Shown here: piece after piece, positions 1 through 9,538 of the stretch
Layout of the letters: each line of letters opens with the position of its first letter
Numbering within the stretch: the stretch's first letter is position 1
DNA from: Domibacillus antri
GTDB taxonomy: Bacteria > Bacillota > Bacilli > Bacillales > Domibacillaceae
DNA length: 64,000 nt
Assembly: GCF_001936625.1 (NCBI RefSeq)
Contig: NZ_MSDU01000008.1
Location: 124,001-188,000, forward strand
Reading direction: 5' to 3'
Notes under the pieces: generated by a model
What the model saw: only the letters and a program-made list of their open reading frames with translations
The model's database searches: none
Told to the model about the DNA's origin: nothing
Made by a program: the position numbers and the translations under genes

Positions 1-521
1 TTAGCAAGAAAATAGAGAAGCTCGTATTCTTTTGGCGTCAAATTTACCTCTTCACCATCCGCTGTCACGCGGTGAGCGTCGTTATCAATCGTTAAATGTT
101 TATAGACAATTAAATCTTTTGATTTTGTGTCAGTCTGCAAATACGAAGTCGGCGATGAACGTCTCAAAAGCGCTTTCACCCGCAACACGACCTCGCGCGG
201 ACTGAACGGCTTTACTATATAATCATCCGTGCCCACTTCAAAGCCCTGTACACGGTTTGCTTCTTCCCCTTTTGCCGTCAGCATAATCACAGGGGTTGCT
301 TTCGTCTCACGCAATTCGCGGCATACTTCAATTCCATCTTTGCCCGGCATCATTAAATCAAGTAAAATGCAGTCGTAATCACCTTCTGTTGCTTTCGCCA
401 GTGCTTCTTCCCCATCCGCTGCTTCATCAATGATATAATTTTCACGTTCTAAATACATGCGAAGCAAACGGCGAATGCGCTCTTCATCATCCACCACTAA
501 AATCTTCATTTCTTTCTCCAA
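1..521 (-). CDS. resD: Response regulator ResD, partial (3' end beyond window)
   Basis: OmpR-family response regulator that, with the kinase ResE, controls aerobic/anaerobic respiration genes. The visible 173 codons encode a receiver domain (acidic pocket near residues 11-13, phospho-acceptor Asp near residue 55 in LLDLMMPG, conserved Lys in YIVKPF) and the beginning of the winged-helix domain (TPKEYELLYFLA), where the window edge cuts it. I chose TTG at 521 because GGGAGGG lies 7 bases upstream; ATG at 509, with GGAG 6 bases upstream, is an alternative 4 residues shorter. It follows resC but is separated by a terminator and has its own promoter. Confidence 0.93.
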   Translation of the reverse strand, partial: MEKEMKILVVDDEERIRRLLRMYLERENYIIDEAADGEEALAKATEGDYDCILLDLMMPGKDGIEVCRELRETKATPVIMLTAKGEEANRVQGFEVGTDDYIVKPFSPREVVLRVKALLRRSSPTSYLQTDTKSKDLIVYKHLTIDNDAHRVTADGEEVNLTPKEYELLYFLA

Positions 522-554
522 AAACGTTCCCTCCCAATACACACTATATCTCTC

Positions 555-583
555 ATTATAATATAAAAAAATGTCCCCGCCAA
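555..583 (-). promoter_or_regulatory. Predicted SigA promoter of resD
   Basis: On the minus strand a -10 TATAAT (555-560) lies 17 bases from a TTGGCG -35 (578-583, 4 of 6 matches). The -35 sits in the loop and stem of the resC terminator, so resD can be transcribed separately from resABC. Confidence 0.5.
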
Positions 584-601
584 AAACGGAGACACATTTT
601 C
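565..601 (-). terminator. Rho-independent terminator after resC
   Basis: Immediately after the resC stop codon the minus strand forms an imperfect stem between AAAATGTGTCTCCG and CGGGGACATTTT, followed by a run of T residues. It partly overlaps the predicted resD promoter. Confidence 0.7.
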
Positions 602-1789
602 TTATGCATACGAGTGCAGGCCGGCAATAACCAGGTTAACAGCAACAAGGTTAAACATGATAATGCCGAAGCCGATGACCGCAAGCCAAGCTGATCGTTC
701 ACCGTGCCATCCTTTTGACAGGCGGAGGTGAAGGAAGGCTGCGTAAAATAAAAATGTAATGAGCGCCCAAACTTCTTTGGGGTCCCAGCCCCAAAAGCGC
801 GTCCAGGCGATCTGTGCCCAGATCATAGCGAATATAAGCGCGCCAAGTGTAAAGACCGGAAAACCAATCAAAACAGAGCGGTAGCTGATTTCATCCAGCA
901 AATCGGAACTTACATTGCGGACAAGCGGCTGCAATAATGCGGCAACACGTTTTCTTGTTATAAGGCGGATGAGCACATATAGGATGACCCCTGCGCCTAG
1001 TGACCAGAGAACGGTGTTTAATTTTTTCGCATTGATAAAGGCAGGCATTTCCACAATAGGATTCATTTTCCCATCCGTGATCAAGACCCCTTCATTCGGA
1101 CCGACAAGTGCCGGCACGTTAAATTCCTGCACCGCCGCTGCATCTTCTTTGTTTACATATTCAAATTCCGCTTTATAATCCGACAATGCAAATCCGGTTG
1201 TAATCAAAATAAAGCCGACAACAGATACGATTAAAAACATCACTGCTTCAAGCCACTTCGTTTTTTTCGTACTGATGGATTGATCGATATTTTTCACAAG
1301 ATAAATAATTCCGGCAATAAAACTGATAGCCAGAATCCCCTGCCCTGCTGCGGCTGTTGTGACGTGAATATGCAGCCAGTCACTTTGAAGGGCCGGTATA
1401 AGCGGGCTGATTTCCCGCGGAAACATGCTGGCATAGGCAATGATGATAATGGCGATTGGTAAAGCAAACAAGCCAAGTACAGCGGTTTTGTAAATAAAGA
1501 AAATCAAAATAAAGGCTCCGATAACCATCATGCCAAAGAACGTGGTAAATTCAAACAGGTTGCTGACCGGTGCATGACCTGCCGCTGCCCAGCGCGTAAT
1601 AAAATAACCGAGCTGCGCGATAAATCCGATAATGGTCACCGTAATGGCTAATTTCCCCCACCGGTTTAACTGATCGCCATCACGCAGCCCTTTTTGGCGG
1701 ATCGATCCACCAAAAAGGAAGGTGCCGACTAAATATAAAATAAAGGCTGCGTACAGCAGCGCACTGCTTATTCCTGCTAACTCCGACAT
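602..1789 (-). CDS. resC: Cytochrome c biogenesis protein ResC (CcsA family)
   Basis: Polytopic membrane protein of System II cytochrome c maturation; with ResB it delivers haem to apocytochromes c outside the membrane. 395 residues with multiple hydrophobic segments. The haem-binding tryptophan-rich WWD motif is visible near residue 340 ([13 protein letters not shown]), followed by conserved His residues in [13 protein letters not shown]. Length is close to B. subtilis ResC. It lies 14 bases after resB in the order resA-resB-resC, consistent with one operon ended by the hairpin at 565-601. Confidence 0.95.
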   Translation of the reverse strand: MSELAGISSALLYAAFILYLVGTFLFGGSIRQKGLRDGDQLNRWGKLAITVTIIGFIAQLGYFITRWAAAGHAPVSNLFEFTTFFGMMVIGAFILIFFIYKTAVLGLFALPIAIIIIAYASMFPREISPLIPALQSDWLHIHVTTAAAGQGILAISFIAGIIYLVKNIDQSISTKKTKWLEAVMFLIVSVVGFILITTGFALSDYKAEFEYVNKEDAAAVQEFNVPALVGPNEGVLITDGKMNPIVEMPAFINAKKLNTVLWSLGAGVILYVLIRLITRKRVAALLQPLVRNVSSDLLDEISYRSVLIGFPVFTLGALIFAMIWAQIAWTRFWGWDPKEVWALITFLFYAAFLHLRLSKGWHGERSAWLAVIGFGIIMFNLVAVNLVIAGLHSYA

Positions 1790-1803
1790 CGAGAATTGCC
1801 TCC

Positions 1804-3420
1804 TTAATCCTTTTGTCTATCTTCCGGCTCCGGGATTGCCGTGCCATCAAGAACGGCATGAATTTCCCTTTTTAAACCGTGCCAGTTTTTATTCGTGTGG
1901 CCGGCTATGTAAATATGACCATCTTTCTCACGAATCCAGATGCGGCGGTGGTTCCAGTAAGAACCTTGAATGACACCGATCATGAAGATAATCCCGCCGA
2001 TGCCAAGGATAGGCAACGTTAAATCTTTACGGATGGTCAATGCGGACACATCGCGTGTTTCCAGATTTTTGAACTTCATTTTGTACATTGTTTCACCAAG
2101 CGGTTCCATTGTGTTTTGAATTTCAACAAAACTCACTTCGCCGTCCGGTTTTTCCGGAGAAATCATGTTGAACAAAAAGGCCGGCTTGTTTGGCAAAGGT
2201 GATCTCGACGTCGGTTCTCCTTCTTTCGTAAAACCATCAAAATCGGGATAATAACCAAGCAGTTCTACTTTATAGCCGTTGCCAAGATCATACGTTTCCT
2301 GCTGATTAAACAAATCAACGACCACTTCACCAAATTCTTCGCCGGTTTCTTTGTTCGTTAAGGCAAAATGCATCGCCTTCATTTCGTCTTGGCGGTAACT
2401 TGTTTGATAGACCGCAAAGCTCTCAAATTTCATCGGCTGATTTACTTGAATATCATCATGCAGAACTTCCGTTAATTCAGGCTCTGCTCCGGGAAGATCA
2501 TTATTTTCATCACGGTATAAAATGGCATCTGTCTGATAGTTTTTCGCGACCGTCCCGACGCGGTCAATCGCTTCGTTAAATACTTCCAGATCTTCGCCCT
2601 GCTTATAATTTTCAAGCGTAAATCCATCGTTTTTCACGTAATATTCCCCATCGGTGCCCGGAATCTGCAGCGTTTCGCCTTCCCGGATCCAGAGCAGTTC
2701 ATCAATATACATCCCCTGTACGGATCTGAGCATCGCACCGAATAAAAAGATGATGAGCCCTACATGATTCACATACGGGCCCCATCTTGTAAAACGATTT
2801 TTTTCGGCGAGAAGAGCCCCGTTTTCTTCCCGGATTTTATATCGTTTCTTTTTCAGCTCTTCACGTACTTTTTCCAGATCAGACGCTTGTAAAGAAGCCT
2901 TCTGTTCCGCAAAAAGACGCTGTTTTTTCATGAACGATTCGTGCCGGTCAACGCGCTGTGTTTTCAGCGCCCGATACAGCGGAATCACACGATCCAAGCT
3001 GGCAATAACAAGCGACACCCCAAGTGCGGCAATAAGGGCGATAAACCAGACAGAGTTGTATAAATCATGAAACCCGATCATATAATAAAATTTTCCGAAA
3101 GTGCCATACACGTCTTCATAGTACGTTTCAGCCGGAATGTTGCTTGGAATATAAAATTCCTGCGGCAAAATCGTACCAAACGAAGCGGCGACAAGAATTA
3201 ACACGATGATCCAGATCCCGACTTTTACAGAGGAGAAAAAGTTCCACACTTTATCAATAATCGTCTTGTTGTACGTTTGCGAGCGACGGGCACTCCCTTC
3301 ATAACGCATATCGACGAGGTTCTCTTTTTTTGCTTCCTCGGTCAGCGCACGGCCGCACGATTCACATAAAATCGTGCCGCGCGGATTGACATGCCCGCAT
3401 TCGCACTTTACTTTCCCCAT
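1804..3420 (-). CDS. resB: Cytochrome c biogenesis protein ResB
   Basis: Partner of ResC in haem export and apocytochrome ligation. 538 residues. The N-terminus holds a cytoplasmic zinc-ribbon-like segment with four Cys (two CxC/CxxC pairs at residues 6-22). Several transmembrane segments follow (about 65-85, 130-150 and 215-235), then a large external domain from about residue 240, and a last membrane helix near residue 470 ([20 protein letters not shown]). ATG at 3420 immediately follows resA (15 bases). Length matches B. subtilis ResB. Confidence 0.95.
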   Translation of the reverse strand: MGKVKCECGHVNPRGTILCESCGRALTEEAKKENLVDMRYEGSARRSQTYNKTIIDKVWNFFSSVKVGIWIIVLILVAASFGTILPQEFYIPSNIPAETYYEDVYGTFGKFYYMIGFHDLYNSVWFIALIAALGVSLVIASLDRVIPLYRALKTQRVDRHESFMKKQRLFAEQKASLQASDLEKVREELKKKRYKIREENGALLAEKNRFTRWGPYVNHVGLIIFLFGAMLRSVQGMYIDELLWIREGETLQIPGTDGEYYVKNDGFTLENYKQGEDLEVFNEAIDRVGTVAKNYQTDAILYRDENNDLPGAEPELTEVLHDDIQVNQPMKFESFAVYQTSYRQDEMKAMHFALTNKETGEEFGEVVVDLFNQQETYDLGNGYKVELLGYYPDFDGFTKEGEPTSRSPLPNKPAFLFNMISPEKPDGEVSFVEIQNTMEPLGETMYKMKFKNLETRDVSALTIRKDLTLPILGIGGIIFMIGVIQGSYWNHRRIWIREKDGHIYIAGHTNKNWHGLKREIHAVLDGTAIPEPEDRQKD

Positions 3421-3435
3421 ACTTTAAAACTCCCT

Positions 3436-3969
3436 TTACGATGATGGTTTCACACTTTCAAACAACGCTCTAATTTGCTCTTCCGTTAAGCCAGCCGTGA
3501 CAATTTGATCAATTGTCCCATCCGGCAGAATCATGAACGTTGTCGGAAGCGGATTAATCCCGTATGTTTCCTGTACTTCTTTGCCTTTATCAATGGCAAT
3601 CGGGAATGTCAACCCATACTGCTCCGCGAAGTTCTTCACTTGAAAATTTGATTCTCCGACGTTTACAGCTAATACTTCCACTTGTCCCTCATATTCTTTC
3701 GCCAATTTTTCCATATAAGGCATTTCTTTTTTGCACGGTTCACACCATGTGCCCCAGAAATTTAAAAAGACCCCTTTTCCTTCATAATCCGACAAACGGT
3801 GCTGTTCACCGTCCAGATCCGTTAAGACAAAATCAGGAGCTTGATCTCCTGCCTCAAGGTTTCCGCGTGATTCCCTGGTCAAGTTCGTATACAGTGTGTA
3901 AACGACCAGACCGGCCAGAATCGCAAGAATCGCTGTTCGCATATACAGCCGTTTTTTCTTTTTATCCAT
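3436..3969 (-). CDS. resA: Thiol-disulfide oxidoreductase ResA
   Basis: Membrane-anchored, extracytoplasmic thioredoxin-like protein that reduces the CxxCH cysteines of apocytochrome c before haem attachment. 177 residues: N-terminal anchor (about residues 11-29), then a TlpA/ResA thioredoxin fold with active site WCEPC (Cys76, Cys79) and a cis-Pro loop in PLPTTF. The open frame extends upstream to 4026, but ATG 3969 has GGAGG 7 bases upstream and gives the family length (B. subtilis 179). First gene of resABC, downstream of rluB. Confidence 0.93.
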   Translation of the reverse strand: MDKKKKRLYMRTAILAILAGLVVYTLYTNLTRESRGNLEAGDQAPDFVLTDLDGEQHRLSDYEGKGVFLNFWGTWCEPCKKEMPYMEKLAKEYEGQVEVLAVNVGESNFQVKNFAEQYGLTFPIAIDKGKEVQETYGINPLPTTFMILPDGTIDQIVTAGLTEEQIRALFESVKPSS

Positions 3970-4089
3970 CTGCCAACCTCCACTCCATTGTTCAACAATG
4001 CCGGCATGTTTGAAAACTACGTACATTATATCACTACTTGTCGAATTTGCAGAAAATAGCGTCTATCTGTTATGTGACAGTTTTATGAA

Positions 4090-4821
4090 CTAGCGAAGTG
4101 AGCCGGTTTCAGCAAGTGTGCGAAGCTGTTTCACTTCATGTGTGGTCAATTCCCGGTACTCACCTGCATTTAGTCCATGCAGTGTTAAATGCGCAAACCG
4201 GTCGCGGCGAAGCTTTTGAACAGGATGCCCAATCGCTTCAAACATGCGGCGCACCTGGCGATTACGGCCTTCATGAATTGTCATTTCCAGCAGCGAGCGA
4301 TTTTTCTTACGGTCAATCGACAATTCTTTGACTTTTGCCGGCGCCGTTTTTCCGTCCTCCAGTTTAATGCCGCTCATAAGCCGTTTCAACAAGTGACGCT
4401 GCACAATCCCTTCAGTTTTGACAATATACGTTTTGTCCATTTCATATCGTGGATGTGTCATTAAATTAGCGAATTCGCCGTCATTGGTCATGAGAAGCAA
4501 ACCGGATGTATCATAATCAAGGCGGCCGACCGGAAAGATCCTCTCTTCCACTTCAGGAAAAAAGTCCGTTACTGTTTTACGCCCCTTATCATCCGTTACC
4601 GCCGAGATAACGCCGCGCGGTTTATAAAACAAATAATAGACTTTCCGCTCCCGCTCAAGGGGCACCCCTTCTACTTCTACTTCATCATTCAAACCGACTT
4701 TTGTGCCGAGTTCGGTAATCGTTTTACCATTGACTGTCACTTTTCCTTCTTGAATAAGCTGCTCCGCTTTTCGCCGTGAAGCAATACCGGCTTGTGCAAT
4801 GACTTTTTGCAGACGTTCCAT
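4090..4821 (-). CDS. rluB: 23S rRNA pseudouridine synthase RluB
   Basis: Makes a pseudouridine in the peptidyl-transferase region of 23S rRNA. 243 residues: an N-terminal S4 RNA-binding domain (residues 1-60), then the RsuA/RluB catalytic domain with GRLDYDTSGLLL, whose Asp (near residue 102) is the catalytic residue, and the RNRQVRRMF signature near residue 195. ATG with AGAGGTG 6 bases upstream. It sits between spmB and resA as in B. subtilis; the terminator at 4902-4928 separates it from spmB. Confidence 0.93.
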   Translation of the reverse strand: MERLQKVIAQAGIASRRKAEQLIQEGKVTVNGKTITELGTKVGLNDEVEVEGVPLERERKVYYLFYKPRGVISAVTDDKGRKTVTDFFPEVEERIFPVGRLDYDTSGLLLMTNDGEFANLMTHPRYEMDKTYIVKTEGIVQRHLLKRLMSGIKLEDGKTAPAKVKELSIDRKKNRSLLEMTIHEGRNRQVRRMFEAIGHPVQKLRRDRFAHLTLHGLNAGEYRELTTHEVKQLRTLAETGSLR

Positions 4822-4901
4822 CTATTTCACCTCTAAATATGTCTTAAATACCCTAAAGCATTATGTCATAAATAACGCAAAAGGGAAAGAAAACAGAAAT
4901 G

Positions 4902-4928
4902 AAAAAAAACCTGGCTATAAGAGCCAGG
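4902..4928 (-). terminator. Terminator overlapping the 3' end of spmB
   Basis: GCCTGGCT/AGCCAGG stem with a 5-base loop on the minus strand, followed by eight T. The spmB stop codon lies inside the hairpin. Confidence 0.8.
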
Positions 4929-5424
4929 CAACTGCGAAAACAGCGGCTATAAAAGCGGCAGCATCTGCAAGCAATCCGATTTTCAGCGCATCACCCGTTT
5001 TTTTAATGCCGGCTGCACCGAAATAAATGGCAAGCACATACAGCGTTGTATCGGTGCTTCCCTGCATGACCGCCGCCAATTTTGCAATATAGGAATCAGG
5101 ACCGAATTCACGCATGATCTGATCGAGCATGGCCAGTGTAGCAGATCCGGAAATCGGCCGGATGATGGCAAGCGGGACGACCTCGGGCGGAATGCCAACG
5201 AGTGAGGTGACCGGCTGCAGCAGGCCAGCGATCCAGTCAGCAGCACCGGATGCCCGAAATACTGCGACTGCGGCCATCATAATCACTAAATGCGGCACAA
5301 TGGCGGCCCATGTCTGCATCCCTTCTTTTGCCCCATCTGTCAAAGCCGTGTAAATATTTACTTCCCGGTATAATCCGGCTGCAATCACCACAGCGATAAT
5401 GAGCGGAATAAGCCACGCCGCCAT
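4915..5424 (-). CDS. spmB: Spore maturation protein B
   Basis: 169-residue membrane protein of the nucleoside-recognition (Gate) domain family; with SpmA it is needed for normal dehydration of the spore core. Four or five hydrophobic segments are visible and the charged REFGPDSYIAK loop is typical. Its ATG overlaps the spmA stop by one base (TAATG), so translation is coupled. Last gene of dacB-spmA-spmB. Confidence 0.94.
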   Translation of the reverse strand: MAAWLIPLIIAVVIAAGLYREVNIYTALTDGAKEGMQTWAAIVPHLVIMMAAVAVFRASGAADWIAGLLQPVTSLVGIPPEVVPLAIIRPISGSATLAMLDQIMREFGPDSYIAKLAAVMQGSTDTTLYVLAIYFGAAGIKKTGDALKIGLLADAAAFIAAVFAVAWLL

Positions 5425-6005
5425 TATCGGTTCCTTCTGTGCGCATAATACCGGTCGATGATGATCGCAAAGCAGGCGGACAAAATGGTCGCCAAAAACG
5501 CAGGCATGATAATATCAGCGGGGTTTTCAGCGCCGTGGGAGATGCCAAGGGCGATCACAGTCGTCGGGATAAGCGTGACACCGGCTGTATTTAAGGCAAG
5601 AAACGTAATCATCGACCGGCTTGCTGTATCCCGGTCCTCATTTAATCGGCGCAGCTCCCTCATCGTTTTTAAACCGATTGGTGTTGCCGCATTTCCAAGG
5701 CCGAAAAAGTTAGCCGCCATATTTGATGCGATAAATCCGAAGACAGGATGACCATGAGGAATTTCGGGAAACAGGCGGCTGAGGAGCGGTTGAACAATAG
5801 CAGCAAGGGAGCGGACGAGTCCGGCTGCTTCAGCTGTTTTCATAACGCCTGTCCAAAAAAGAATTACACCACCAAGAGAAAGTGCAAGCTGAACAGACTG
5901 CTCCATAGACTGAAAAAGCGCTTCGTTGACTTCCGCCATCGTCCCATTAACCGCCGCAAATACGAAACCGGATAACAATAAAAAAGCGAACGCTGCACTG
6001 ACCAT
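5424..6005 (-). CDS. spmA: Spore maturation protein A
   Basis: 193-residue polytopic membrane protein, partner of SpmB in spore core dehydration and heat resistance. The family segment NAATPIGLKTM is present near residue 105, and the Gate-like hydrophobic architecture matches SpmA length. Start and stop codons overlap by one base with dacB upstream and spmB downstream (TAATG at both junctions), showing translational coupling of the three genes. Confidence 0.94.
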   Translation of the reverse strand: MVSAAFAFLLLSGFVFAAVNGTMAEVNEALFQSMEQSVQLALSLGGVILFWTGVMKTAEAAGLVRSLAAIVQPLLSRLFPEIPHGHPVFGFIASNMAANFFGLGNAATPIGLKTMRELRRLNEDRDTASRSMITFLALNTAGVTLIPTTVIALGISHGAENPADIIMPAFLATILSACFAIIIDRYYAHRRNR

Positions 6006-7057
6006 TAGCGCAGCACCTCCTTCACTTTTTCAAAAAAGGATTTTTCGCGGGTTTCAGACCGGTAAATCGGCACATCCAGCTGTTTTTCTTCACCAATCCA
6101 AAGCTCCGCCCGGTTCTTTTTCTTATCCTTATTCAAAATGATACGGACGTATGCATTCTTTTTTTCTTCCTTCGTCAACGGAAAACGCACTGTTTGCTTC
6201 GCATAAAAAAAATCGCGTTCCCCCGGGACTTGGAATGGTTCTTTTTCTACTACAGTAACACGATTATAGGATGTGAAACCATCATCAAAAAGAGCCTGAT
6301 GGTCACGCCAGTCATCCGGCGCCCCGAGTGTCACCGCGACAAACTCAAGACCATTTTGCTTTGCCGTTGTGACGAGGGTACGCCCCGATTTTTTTGTATA
6401 ACCGGTTTTGCCTCCTGTAATCCGTCCGCCTTCTCTGACAAGACGATGTTTATTTTCCCATACTCGCACCGGACGGCTTTTCGTTTTGTATGAAACGGTG
6501 CCGGTGATTTTCCGGAATTCAAGGTTGTCCATCGCTTCAGCAGTCAGCAGCGCCATATCATAAGCCGTCGAATGATGTCCCGGATCGTCCAAACCGTGCG
6601 GATTCATAAAAACCGTATTTTTCATGCCGATCAGCTTCGCTTTCCGATTCATCATCGCCACAAATTCAGGTGTACTGCCGCCGACAAATTCACTAATTGC
6701 CATGGCGGCATCATTCCCGGAACGAAGCATAAGCCCATACACTAACTCTTCCAGCGTTAATGAATCGCCTTTTTCCATATACAAACTTGACCCTTCCACC
6801 TGCACGGACTGCTCGCGTATGATTACTTCCTCTTGCAACCGGCCGGATTCAATGGCCAAAAGTGCGGTCATGATTTTCGTAATACTGGCAATCGGCCGCC
6901 GTTCATGAGCCGATTTAGATGCGATTACGCGGCCGCTGTCCATATCCATCAACACTGCATTTCGCGCTGAAACAAACGGCTGTGCAGCAGCTTTGGACGG
7001 GATGGCGGCGATGCATAATATAATCGCAGCAGCAATGATCAACAGCTTTTTTACCAT
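6005..7057 (-). CDS. dacB: D-alanyl-D-alanine carboxypeptidase DacB (PBP5*)
   Basis: Sporulation-type low-molecular-weight penicillin-binding protein that trims cortex peptidoglycan side chains. 350 residues: signal peptide (about 1-25), peptidase S11 domain with Ser58-x-x-Lys61 (SITK), Ser113-Gly-Asn, and Lys217-Thr-Gly, then a PBP5 C-terminal domain from about 265. ATG with AAGGAG 7 bases upstream. It follows scpB without a terminator. A weak mother-cell SigE-type -10 (CATAAAGT, 7084-7091) precedes it, and its ribosome site is complementary to the promoter segment (see 7065-7102). Confidence 0.93.
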   Translation of the reverse strand: MVKKLLIIAAAIILCIAAIPSKAAAQPFVSARNAVLMDMDSGRVIASKSAHERRPIASITKIMTALLAIESGRLQEEVIIREQSVQVEGSSLYMEKGDSLTLEELVYGLMLRSGNDAAMAISEFVGGSTPEFVAMMNRKAKLIGMKNTVFMNPHGLDDPGHHSTAYDMALLTAEAMDNLEFRKITGTVSYKTKSRPVRVWENKHRLVREGGRITGGKTGYTKKSGRTLVTTAKQNGLEFVAVTLGAPDDWRDHQALFDDGFTSYNRVTVVEKEPFQVPGERDFFYAKQTVRFPLTKEEKKNAYVRIILNKDKKKNRAELWIGEEKQLDVPIYRSETREKSFFEKVKEVLR

Positions 7058-7064
7058 GTGTCCG

Positions 7065-7102
7065 CTCCTTCCCTTTTTTCACTACTTTATGAAAAAAAGG
7101 AG
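7065..7102 (-). promoter_or_regulatory. Potential SD-sequestering hairpin before dacB
   Basis: On the minus strand CTCCTTTTTTTC (7091-7102) can pair with GAAAAAAGGGAAGGAG (7065-7080), which contains the dacB ribosome site, with a small bulge. The 5' arm lies in the spacer and -10 of the putative SigE promoter, so it would exist only in read-through mRNA from scpAB. Confidence 0.45.
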
Positions 7103-7112
7103 ACATTCATGA

Positions 7113-7697
7113 TTATTCTTCTGCCATTTCATCCATTGCTTCCTCAAACCTGCCGAAAAATAAATCCGCTTCCTGCTGGATCGACACTTCTCCTTCAGAA
7201 AGCGGCGGCAGGTCATCCAGACTGTTCAATTGAAATGCATCAAGAAATTCATTGGTTGTAGCGTATAAAATCGGCCGTCCTGCTCCTTCCGCACGGCCTG
7301 CTTCTTCAATTAAGCCGCGGGCTGCGAGTGTCGCAATCGGCCGCTCCGTTTTCACACCCCTTATATCCTCGACTTCCATGCGCGTCACCGGCTGATTGTA
7401 TGCGATAATGGCCAGCGTCTCCAGTGCGGCTTGTGATAAGGTTTTTGGTGACGGTTTGTCTGCGAGAGCCTGAATAAACGATGCGTTTTCTTTTTTTGTC
7501 ATCATCCTGTATTCTGTACCGTACTTCGTAATGGTCACACCGCGTGTTTCATCGTGCAAAAGGGTTTCAGCCATTTGCTCCACCACGTTCCGGACGGTTT
7601 GAACATCGACATCCAGAACAGAGGCCATCTGCTCCGCTGAAAGTCCTTCGTCACCAGCGGCAAATAAAAGGCTTTCGATAATACTTTCGTTTGTCAT
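7113..7697 (-). CDS. scpB: Segregation and condensation protein ScpB
   Basis: 194-residue subunit of the SMC-ScpA-ScpB condensin complex for chromosome compaction and segregation. Two winged-helix domains are visible (about 5-80 and 95-165, with SQAALETLAIIAYNQPV and DIRGVKT). It overlaps scpA by 4 bases (ATGA), as in other Firmicutes. Unlike B. subtilis, no ypuI lies between scpB and dacB. Confidence 0.94.
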   Translation of the reverse strand: MTNESIIESLLFAAGDEGLSAEQMASVLDVDVQTVRNVVEQMAETLLHDETRGVTITKYGTEYRMMTKKENASFIQALADKPSPKTLSQAALETLAIIAYNQPVTRMEVEDIRGVKTERPIATLAARGLIEEAGRAEGAGRPILYATTNEFLDAFQLNSLDDLPPLSEGEVSIQQEADLFFGRFEEAMDEMAEE

Positions 7698-8419
7698 TGC
7701 TTTCCTCCAGATATAACATACAAATCAGCAAAATTCCCTTGCTGTGTCACTGTAATTTCATTTTGTTTCATTAACTCAAGAAGCGCTAAAAAACTGGCAA
7801 CGAGCTCATCCCGTTCATTTGACTGAAATAAATCTTCAAACAGAACAGGTTCTTTTGCTTCCTTCAGCGTTTTTAGCAGTACCTCCATTCTCGCTTCAAC
7901 CGAAATTTCTTCCCGGCGGACGGTCGCCTGCCTTGGGACAGCCATTTTTTTCCTTCTTGTCATTTTTTGAAAAGCGCCGAGCATATCGTAAATGCTCACA
8001 TTAAGCGGGCCTTCACCGGACGGCGCGAACAGCACGTCTGCTGGAGGGCGGGAAAATAATTTTGTCCGTTCTTCTTCCCGCTCCTGCAGCTTAATGGCTG
8101 CTTCTTTATATTTTTTATATTCAATGAGACGGCGTGTCAATTCTTCACGCGGGTCTTCTTCCTCTAAATATTCATCTTCATCTGATGAATGGTCCGGGAG
8201 CAGTGACCGGCTTTTCATGGCAATCAGCGTCGCAGCCATGACAAGATATTCGCTCGCCACATCCAGCTCGAGCTGATGCATCGTGTTTACATATAATAAA
8301 TATTGATTCGTAATTTCCGCGGCCGGTATATCGTAAATATCGATTTCTAATTTATTGATTAAGTGAAGAAGCAAATCCAGCGGCCCTTCAAACGAATCAA
8401 TTTTCACTTTATATTCCAT
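7694..8419 (-). CDS. scpA: Segregation and condensation protein ScpA
   Basis: Kleisin subunit of bacterial condensin, bridging the SMC heads and recruiting ScpB. 241 residues beginning MEYKVKIDSFEGPLDLLLHL, the family N-terminal signature, with a C-terminal winged helix. The frame is open up to 8521, but ATG 8419 has AGGAGAT 5 bases upstream and matches the family start. Transcribed with scpB (4-base overlap). Confidence 0.94.
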   Translation of the reverse strand: MEYKVKIDSFEGPLDLLLHLINKLEIDIYDIPAAEITNQYLLYVNTMHQLELDVASEYLVMAATLIAMKSRSLLPDHSSDEDEYLEEEDPREELTRRLIEYKKYKEAAIKLQEREEERTKLFSRPPADVLFAPSGEGPLNVSIYDMLGAFQKMTRRKKMAVPRQATVRREEISVEARMEVLLKTLKEAKEPVLFEDLFQSNERDELVASFLALLELMKQNEITVTQQGNFADLYVISGGKQ

Positions 8420-8500
8420 TTGGGATCTCCTGTTTTCCATAGCCTTTATTGCATCATTTAAAGTATAGTATATTTCACATTCAGTTTCAGCGTTTTCTGG

Positions 8501-8529
8501 TTGAGAATAAAGGGAATGCATGATAAACT
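8501..8529 (+). promoter_or_regulatory. Predicted SigA promoter of ypuF
   Basis: TTGAGA (8501-8506), 17-base spacer, TAAACT (8524-8529), about 37 bases upstream of the ypuF start and divergent from scpA. Confidence 0.4.
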
Positions 8530-8565
8530 GAAATTAAATCCGACCGACTGACTGGGGGAAAATTG

Positions 8566-9081
8566 ATGTATACTTATCCTGTGCCATACCTTGCTTTTCT
8601 GGCACATTTCCATATTGATCGTGATTATTTTGAGTGCCATGAGCTGTTAGAAGAACATTGGAAAAAAACAGACGGCGCACGTGATTCCGTCTGGGTGGGC
8701 CTCATTCAATCGGCTGTTTATTTGTATCATTATCGGCGCGGCAACATAAATGGGGCAAAACGGATGGCTGCCAAAGCCATTGACTGCTTTTCAAAGAAAC
8801 AAACCGAGCTTGCCCGTCTTGGCATTGATGCCGGCCGTTTTACAGCAGCGATTCGCGAATCGGCTGCCCGCCTTGAAGACGGCATGCCGTTTAAACCCCT
8901 GCCCATTCCGATTTCAGACACAAAGCTTGCCGATGAATTTGACTTGTTTGCCGAAACATTTGAACCGGAACCGAATGAACTATTTTTATCCGAAAAGCAT
9001 AAACTGCGGGATCGTTCTGATGTCATCGAAGCGCGGCAATCAGCCATTGAATTAAAAAAAGCCGGGAAGGTGCCGTTATAA
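8566..9081 (+). CDS. ypuF: DUF309 family protein, YpuF-like
   Basis: 171-residue protein of unknown function with the DUF309 signature near the N-terminus (DYFECHELLEEHWK, then VGLIQSAVYLYHYRRGN). The His-Glu pairs are conserved in the family and could bind a metal, but this is inference. ATG 8566 has GGGGG 7 bases upstream; TTG 8563 is a poorer alternative. Convergent with ribT, overlapping its stop by 6 bases. Confidence 0.88.
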   Translation: MYTYPVPYLAFLAHFHIDRDYFECHELLEEHWKKTDGARDSVWVGLIQSAVYLYHYRRGNINGAKRMAAKAIDCFSKKQTELARLGIDAGRFTAAIRESAARLEDGMPFKPLPIPISDTKLADEFDLFAETFEPEPNELFLSEKHKLRDRSDVIEARQSAIELKKAGKVPL

Positions 9082-9106
9082 ACGGCTGCCTTTTCCGGCT
9101 TCTTTT
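9057..9106. terminator. Bidirectional terminator inside overlapping ypuF/ribT 3' ends
   Basis: AAGCCGG (9059-9065) pairs with CCGGCTT (9095-9101), with an inner CCGTT/AACGG stem; T-rich on the plus strand (TTCTTTTG) and A-rich before the left arm. It lies within the coding 3' ends of both genes. Confidence 0.65.
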
Positions 9107-9444
9107 GTACATTTTTCGAAAAAGCGGGTTGTCGCCTCACCGGGAACTACTTCTTGATCCGGATGCGCTTTTGTTACCGCCGCAATCATTTCCGTTCCGA
9201 TTCCTTCATCGCGATAAGAAGGATTGACGGCAATGTGTAAAATTTCGACTTTGTTGTTATCGGCTGCAACTCCTACGACGCCCACAATATCCTCGTCTAT
9301 CTTCCATAAATACAACTGTCGTTCATCGCTTGTTTCGTAAGACTCGATTGTTTCCTGAAGCGTACGCAGTTCTTTTTCCTGCGGCATGTACGAAAGCAAT
9401 CCCATCGCAATTTTCTTAAACGATTTCTTGTATCGAATCAGCAT
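9076..9444 (-). CDS. ribT: GNAT-family acetyltransferase RibT
   Basis: 122-residue small N-acetyltransferase. It opens MLIRYKKSFKKIAMGLLSYM, almost identical to RibT encoded at the end of the B. subtilis riboflavin operon, and carries the GNAT acetyl-CoA loop region in VNPSYRDEGIGTEM. No other rib gene and no obvious FMN riboswitch is present nearby, so the gene stands alone here. ATG with GAGGG upstream. Its substrate is unknown to me. Confidence 0.88.
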   Translation of the reverse strand: MLIRYKKSFKKIAMGLLSYMPQEKELRTLQETIESYETSDERQLYLWKIDEDIVGVVGVAADNNKVEILHIAVNPSYRDEGIGTEMIAAVTKAHPDQEVVPGEATTRFFEKCTKEAGKGSRL

Positions 9445-9538
9445 ATAAAATCCCTCTTCAATTAGCAGGATTTACCTGCGTAATACCGTCACGCTTACTA
9501 TATTACTAAAACGCTCCTGCAACCGCAAGAGGTTTCCT

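Noticed and set aside
8730-9140. 136-codon minus-strand ORF opposite ypuF
   Set aside because: Low-complexity Ser/Arg-rich shadow of ypuF with no family resemblance.
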